Below, piece by piece: positions 58,481 through 64,000 of a stretch of DNA of 64,000 nucleotides (positions are counted from its first letter, which is position 1; the number at the start of each line of letters is the position of its first letter). The translations under genes and the position numbers were made by a program. Location of the stretch: NCBI RefSeq assembly GCF_030247185.1, contig NC_080570.1, positions 164,088,882 to 164,152,881 of the forward strand. The letters are read 5' to 3'. Below the pieces are notes generated by a model. The model did not search any database. It worked only from the letters and a program-made list of their open reading frames with translations, and was not told the origin of the DNA. Source of the stretch: Malaya genurostris. Lineage: Eukaryota; Arthropoda; Insecta; Diptera; Culicidae.

Positions 58481-58599
58481 GAAAGCTTCATAACGAAACC
58501 TCAGTTCAAATTCAAGAGACCGCTCGCTTAACCTTACAAAACTAATACCAAACATACCAACTATCGAAAGAACGAACGAACGACCCTAAATTAAGAGTT

Positions 58600-59327
58600 T
58601 CAATAGAACTCAGCAGTACTGAACGGTTCTTTGAAATGTTCTTCGATACGACTAGTTTCAGCTTTCAGTCCAATGTATACTTTCATCGTCTGTTCAAAGT
58701 TACGTGTCACAATATCAACGTCGTTCGTGAAGCCGAAAAACTGTGCGGACTTTCGGAAGATCGTACTACTGGTGTCGATCATCGCTCTTCAAATCACACC
58801 TTCCAAGGCAATGTTGAACAAGATACAAGAGAGTTCATCACCTTGCCGTTGACCTCTGCGAGATTCTCGAGGGACTCGAGTGTGTCCCAGATACTCGGAC
58901 GTAGCACATTACTCTATCCATCGTTGCTTTGACCAATCGCGTCAGTTTATCCGGTCAGCTGTTCTTGATCGATTGTGTCGTATGTCACTTTGAAGTCAAT
59001 GAATAGGTGATACGTTGGTACGCTGTATTCACGACACTTCTGGAGTACTTGTTATATTGCGAATAGGTGATCGGTAGTGGTACAGGCCGCAGTAAATCCC
59101 GTTTGATTCGAACCAACGAATTCCTTAACTATTGGTGATAGACGACGGCAAAAGATTTGAGAGAGTACCTTGTCGGCGGCGTCCAGCAATGTGATTGCGC
59201 GGTAGTTGCAACAGTCAAGCTTATTACCCTTTTTGTAGATCGGACACACTTCCATCCATTCCTGGAGTAGAATCTCACCACTACCATTCTTCGGGAAGCT
59301 GCAAAGTTCACGTATCGTTGACGTCAA
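58600..59327 (-). pseudogene. RTE-clade reverse transcriptase fragment
   Basis: Minus-strand frames read EWMEVCPIYKKGNKLDCCNY and RAITLLDAADKVLSQIFCRR with RLSPIVKEFVGSNQTGF, then after frameshifts STIFRKSAQFFGFTNDVDIV. The RTE/BovB polymerase is recognisable, but its active-site FADD-type motif has become FTND and stops break the frame. The C-terminal thumb and the endonuclease are missing. Confidence 0.8.
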
Positions 59328-59352
59328 TAAGTCAATAAATCACGAACAGTGT

Positions 59353-60120
59353 CTAATTCCACACTTTCATGAAATTATTTTCGACAGTAGGTTTCGGGAA
59401 CTTCTCGGATCTCCGAATCTGCGAATAGATTTGTATTTTGACTAAATTATCATTGATGAAGTGTTGCTCAGACAGACCAACCTGCATCGACCGGAACAAA
59501 TAGTAATCGGAAGGAGCAATATCTGCGCTATACGGCGGGTGAGGTAGGACTTCCCATTTGAGCGATTCTAAGTATGTTTTTATCGGTTGTGCAGTTTGTG
59601 GGAAAGCATTGTCATGTTGCAAATTACTTTTTCCGTGTCTATCGGTGTATTGTGACCGTTTTTCTTGCAATGCTCAACTCAAACGCATCAATTGCCGCTG
59701 GTAGACCTCTCCCGTGATTCTGTCACTCGCTTGCAGCAGTTCAGCATGGCCCATTATATACAGATAACCTTCAAACCATGAATACTGTGAACGACCGGGG
59801 TATCCTTACGTTGTCCAAAATTTCGGATTGTCACTTTTCATCGCCAGTAACAGTTCGATTCACAAAACTTGTGCTGTTGCGCCATTAGAGCAGTTGTTCA
59901 CACTTGAAGAAATGGCATACGACGTTCATTGGCTTCAACTCATACGGCACCCAATTACCCACCTTTCCGATCATTACCATTGCTGGTAATCGTTGGCGAA
60001 TAGCTGGCTGAGTAACGGGTCTTGATCGAGCAATACCTTCAATACTTCGTTTTCAAATTTGGGTGGCGCTCCGGTTCGTTTTTCGTTTTCCGAATCTTCT
60101 GAACCGTGCATATCACGTCC
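59353..60120 (-). pseudogene. Degenerate mariner transposase (DD34D)
   Basis: Minus strand, in broken frames: KRTGAPPKFENEVLKVLLDQ, GNWVPYELKP, VNRTVTGDEK (first catalytic Asp), GEVYQRQLMRLS, then one longer frame with LQHDNAFPQTA (second Asp) and PPYSADIAPSDYYLF (third), 34 residues apart. Several stops and frameshifts; the C terminus after about 59400 has also drifted. Confidence 0.85.
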
Positions 60121-61200
60121 GACACTAGAGCTCAGCTTGAGCATGCTCACCATACGCTTCCAGTAAAAAACGATGACGGTTTTTTTTCATGTTAAAATAA
60201 TATGGAAGTTCATAATACCTGTTTTAATCAACCTAGTAGCGTAATGATGCCTTTCTCAATAAACTCTGGTTCTCATATATATTACTAACGTATTCTTCAA
60301 ATAATTTCTTTGAATTTTGAATAAGAACATGAACTTTTGGGCATACACTAGCATAAACTTTTCTATTAATAAATATTTTTGAACCAAGCTTATAGCAATT
60401 TTTCGTTTTATGTATTTTCGCTTCAAATGAAGGTTTAAAATTTTAAACACATTTCACCCTGTTGTTCCGGAATCGGAAGTCAGATATGAACAAAAGTCTA
60501 TTGGAGTCTAAGTTTGTGAAACTTGATTTAGTTTTCTCTGAGAAAATGAAGAGAGTTCCGATTTATAGTTTTTGATCATTTCCGAAACTGGGAACCGGTA
60601 TAGCTGAAATCGGTTCGTGTGGTCAGCAACTATCATAACTTAAGAATTGCAACAGTTTTGAGCACAAATTTAGAACAATGTTTCCGTTTTTTAAATTATC
60701 GCTAATTGACGGATTGCAATTTCATACACTGGCATTCAAGTAATCAAGTTCGAAGGTCAAATGGTTTGGGAGCTATTATCGTAAAAGTTACGTAACCGAC
60801 AAATCTATGTTTTTTCTATCTGCACAATTATTTCAGATATATTTGTGGCTGATACAATTGGTTTAATGATCCGTGGCCGACACAATTGGCCGAATCCGTG
60901 ACATAAACGCTGAAGTATGCTTTTGTAAACTACTCGAATGAGTTCAAATTCGTATCAGAAATTATCTTTGTTCAATTGTTTTTATTTAGGAGTAGGGAAA
61001 AGTCCACTGGAGTTAATTTCCATCAAACTTGCTCTCCTACAGGCATAAAACCTCCTCATCTTTTGCGTCAACAGATAACGATTGTCCAAATGACCCATTT
61101 TTCTTATACTTATTTCAATATTTTCAATACTAATTAGACTGAAACTATATTAATACTGATTAGACTAGAACTAATTATCAATCTGAGAAACAGTTTTTTT
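60121..61200. other. Non-coding, no gene recognised
   Basis: AT-rich, only short frames. Probably intronic if the kinase gene extends beyond the window. Confidence 0.45.
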
Positions 61201-61619
61201 CAGTGGCGTCTCGTGACAAAATATACGGATTGTGCACTGATTATGTGGTATGATATCAGATGTAACAGTTCGTTGTAAGTGAAAACTAAAGATTGAGGAA
61301 TTAATTTTCGCTAAAATAACGATACACTTTTGGATAGAATTGTTTATTAAACTTATTTCGACGCTCTGCACGTCAATAAAATCTGTCAATAACTTCATCA
61401 ACAAAACCACTTCGACGTTGAAACTAAGACAGCAATCTGTTTTCAACTGCCTTAAGCATAAGCTACTGAAGCCTCTTCTGAAGGTGTTCATAGTAGTTCT
61501 CGAAGAACCAAACATGACCGAGAGAACAACAAATCTCAGTACCTTGCTGAGTAATTCCTTCTCTTCAATTTGACCGGTTGTGCAGTGCAAGAGGTGTACA
61601 TGAGGACGAGACGCCACTG
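61201..61619. mobile_element. hAT MITE with CAGTGGCGTCTCGT termini
   Basis: 419 bp bounded by perfect 14-bp inverted ends CAGTGGCGTCTCGT / ACGAGACGCCACTG. Flanks AGTTTTTT (about 61192-61199) and AGTTTCTT (61620-61627) are 7 of 8 identical if one extra T is allowed on the left. The 186-codon minus-strand frame across it is a by-product of the repeat. Confidence 0.75.
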
Positions 61620-61784
61620 AGTTTCTTAATAACAAAACGTAATAGGTGGAAGTCAAAAGTACTAAAACAGTGACTGAACACGCGGCACATGCTGGCAAAG
61701 GGTCCGTTGAATCCGTAATTAATTCTAACACATGGACTGAAAAATCCCGGGCCTAGCAAAGAGAACACTTCTTTTTTGGTTCAA

Positions 61785-62655
61785 AATTACCTTTATTCAT
61801 CTACGTAATCTCTAGCAAGAGCAACGCAATCATTCCAGTGCTGCTCGAACTTTCCAATAGCACTTTTGTAGAACGATTTATATTTTGGCTCAGTTTCAGC
61901 ATGAGAAATTTCTTACCGGCGAGCATTTTTTCAAGTCTGCGAACAACCAGTAGTCGCTGGGAGCCAAATCTGGCGAATACGGTGGATGTGGAAGCAATTC
62001 GAAGCTCAATTCATGTAGTTTTGCCATTGTTTTGATTGACTTTTGATACGGTGCGTTATCTTGATGAAACAACATTTTTTCTTTGTCATATGCGGTCGTT
62101 CCTCTGGAATTTCAAACCCTCTAATAACGCTATATAATACTCACTGTTAATAGTATTTTCTTTCTCAAGATAATCGATGAACATTACACCACGCACATCC
62201 AAAAATACCGAGGCCGATTTGTGCTTTCGGGTGCTTTGGACGAGATTCACCAATTGCTGTCCACTCAGATAACGATCGTTTTGATTCCGGAGTGAAATGA
62301 TGAATCCATGTTTCATCCATTGTCACATATCGATGCACAAATTCCGGTTTGCTGAGTTTAAACATGGCCAAACACTGTTCAGAATCATCAACACGTTCTC
62401 GTTTTTGGTCAGCAGTTAGCAAACGCGGCATCCGATTTAAACATGTTATTTTGATATCTTTACGATGTCAGCTAACTCACGAAATTTCACTTTCTGATTA
62501 TTCAGAACCGATTTTGTGGATATTTTTTTTATGTTTTCTGGTGTTACCGCCTCATTTGGACGTCCACTGCGTTCTGCATCATCGGTGTATCTACGATCAC
62601 GTTTGAAGTCAGCAAACCAACGTTTTATTGTTGTTTCTGATGGAGCGGAGTCTCC
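61785..62655 (-). pseudogene. mariner transposase, second lineage (DD34D), frameshifted
   Basis: Minus strand: CYGDSAPSETTIKRWFADFK-like DNA-binding segment (62655-62500), MPRLLTADQKRERVDDSEQC, VTMDETWIHHFTPES (first Asp), then frame changes, VMFIDYLEKENTINSEYYIA, LFHQDNAPYQKSIKTMAKLH (second Asp) and FELLPHPPYSPDLAPSDYWL (third), 34 residues apart. The catalytic triad survives, but stops and frameshifts break the protein. Sequence is clearly different from the mariner at 59353-60120. Confidence 0.87.
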
Positions 62656-63518
62656 ATAACACTTTTTAAGTCATTGAAGAGTTTGAGACCGCGTAACTAC
62701 GAAAATCCGCTTAGAAAAAAACCGCAAAACAAATTTATTTTTGATGATATATGTTTTAGAAATGCATGAACTGTTGAGATATGGTGTGATAAAAAAATTT
62801 TTTTTTTGGAAAAAAACGACTTTTGAACAGATTTCTTTTTCCAAAAAAATTTGAAAAATGGAAAATAAAACGTATTTAGGAGTTGAGACTACGAAACTTC
62901 AGCAATCCGCGTTATAAAAAACCGCGTAACTTTGGTGATTTGCTTTAAAAAACCGGATAACTTTTTAAATCTGCGTAAAAAACCGCATGAAAATAACCTC
63001 AATGTATTACCGTTTGAACGACTTGCATTTTTTATCATTTTATAAATGCATGATCATTTTAGAATATTTTAAATACATTTTTTTCTAGATTTGTTAGTTT
63101 CACTAAAATATTTTTTTTTCTTTAACAACATATTTGAAAAAATTGTAGAAATTTGTAAGCATGTCTGAAAATAATCTAATGCACATTTTAAACAGCATTC
63201 CGATGATTCCCATGATAGCCTGTTATTCACAGAATAAAAATATGACTTATACAGGTTCATTACGTAATTCTACAAACGACACAATACCAGAACATTTCCG
63301 AAATCGAAAAAAAATTTGTTGATGCCAAAAGTCTTAGAATTGCATGAAACGTCGAGATTTAGTGTCAACTTTGAAAAAAAAATGTTTTTTTTATCTTTCT
63401 GGGACTCAAAATCTCCCAGAAAGTCGATTTTTTTTAAAATTCGTTTGTGATGACACCAAATTCCGACGTTTTATGCAATTCTCATGTACTATGGTGATTT
63501 TTCAAGATCGAAAATTTT
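62656..63518. other. Non-coding, no gene recognised
   Basis: Contains repeated AAAAAACCGC(G)TAACTTT blocks (about 62690-62990), probably a decayed repeat. Confidence 0.4.
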
Positions 63519-63652
63519 CAAACCGTGATCGCCGAGTAGCACCCATTGCTCATATCCGATTAAGCTCAAATTTTGCATGGGGACTTTATCTGAGGTGCTT
63601 AAACTTTTGAGCTCTACCGCTTTACGAAATTATAGGTGATCCCAGAATATTG
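63519..63652 (-). repeat. Interspersed repeat family L, copy 2
   Basis: The complement reads TAAAGCGGTAGAGCTC then AAAAGTTTAAGCACCTC and ATGCAAAATTTGAGC, matching 36359-36490. Nothing recognised between here and the window end. Confidence 0.6.
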
Positions 63653-64000
63653 GCACCCTTATATGCATTAGAGTGATAAAAATGATGTGTTTTGTCGGAT
63701 ACGTCACTTATACCATCATATTTCCGGAGCCAAAAGTCACACCCATTTGATTTTCGAACTTGATCAATGGCCCAATAGTAGCTTTCAAACGAGCCTAAGC
63801 TCGTTAAAATCGGTTTAGCCATCTCCTTGAAACTTGCGCGGACATTTTCCGATCTCGTCGAGCGGAGTCGATTGATATATAACACTATGGGTCTCCGAGG
63901 CTTCGTTCGAAAATCGGGTATTCCAACAATTCTAATACCTTTCTATAGAGAAAGACAAAAACCATTCTGTTGATATAAAGCTTGCTTCAGATAGAATTGG

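Noticed and set aside
61171..61731. 186-codon minus-strand frame
   Set aside because: It spans a hAT MITE from end to end; no homology recognised.

Overview
This window looks like nuclear DNA from a dipteran insect, most likely a mosquito. The basis is an intron-containing vitellogenin (yolk) receptor with the insect 5+8 LDL-receptor repeat layout and a predicted length of about 1,858 residues, an insect-type Rab40 GTPase, and a very dense, AT-rich load of mosquito-style transposons (I-clade, Jockey and RTE non-LTR elements, several mariner lineages, hAT and PIF/Harbinger-like MITEs, tRNA-derived SINEs). The species cannot be named from the sequence alone.

Layout: 1-10.7 kb is intergenic and holds nested MITEs. 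10.73-19.43 kb (minus strand) is the vitellogenin receptor gene: five coding exons, three introns of about 60 bp and one 2.9-kb intron filled with MITEs. A long palindromic MITE sits about 0.5 kb upstream of its start codon. 20-23.5 kb is repeats and relics. 23.6-28.3 kb is a 5'-truncated I-superfamily retrotransposon with an intact ORF2, flanked by a 12-bp target duplication. 30-36 kb is a run of DNA-transposon remnants. 40-45.7 kb is a degenerate tandem array built from short 'CCAGAATTCAGG'-like units, with a higher-order period near 1,033 bp; it is interrupted by a 2.6-kb inverted-repeat element and a Jockey-like fragment, and unoccupied paralogous sites for both survive inside the array. 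46.8-48.9 kb (minus) is Rab40, two coding exons, with a 72-codon open extension in frame after its TGA stop. 55.85-56.68 kb (plus) is the first coding exon of a divergent casein kinase 1 alpha-like gene; its 3' exon(s) are not visible before the window ends. 58-64 kb holds RTE, mariner and hAT remnants, probably inside that gene's intron.

The three host genes have unrelated jobs (yolk uptake in oocytes; a SOCS-box small GTPase; a serine/threonine kinase) and nothing suggests they act together. The items most worth following up are the possible stop-codon readthrough of Rab40, the TIR element at 40.08-42.67 kb with palindromic subterminal repeats and a 5-bp target duplication, and the nested insertions whose empty sites are preserved in sister repeats.
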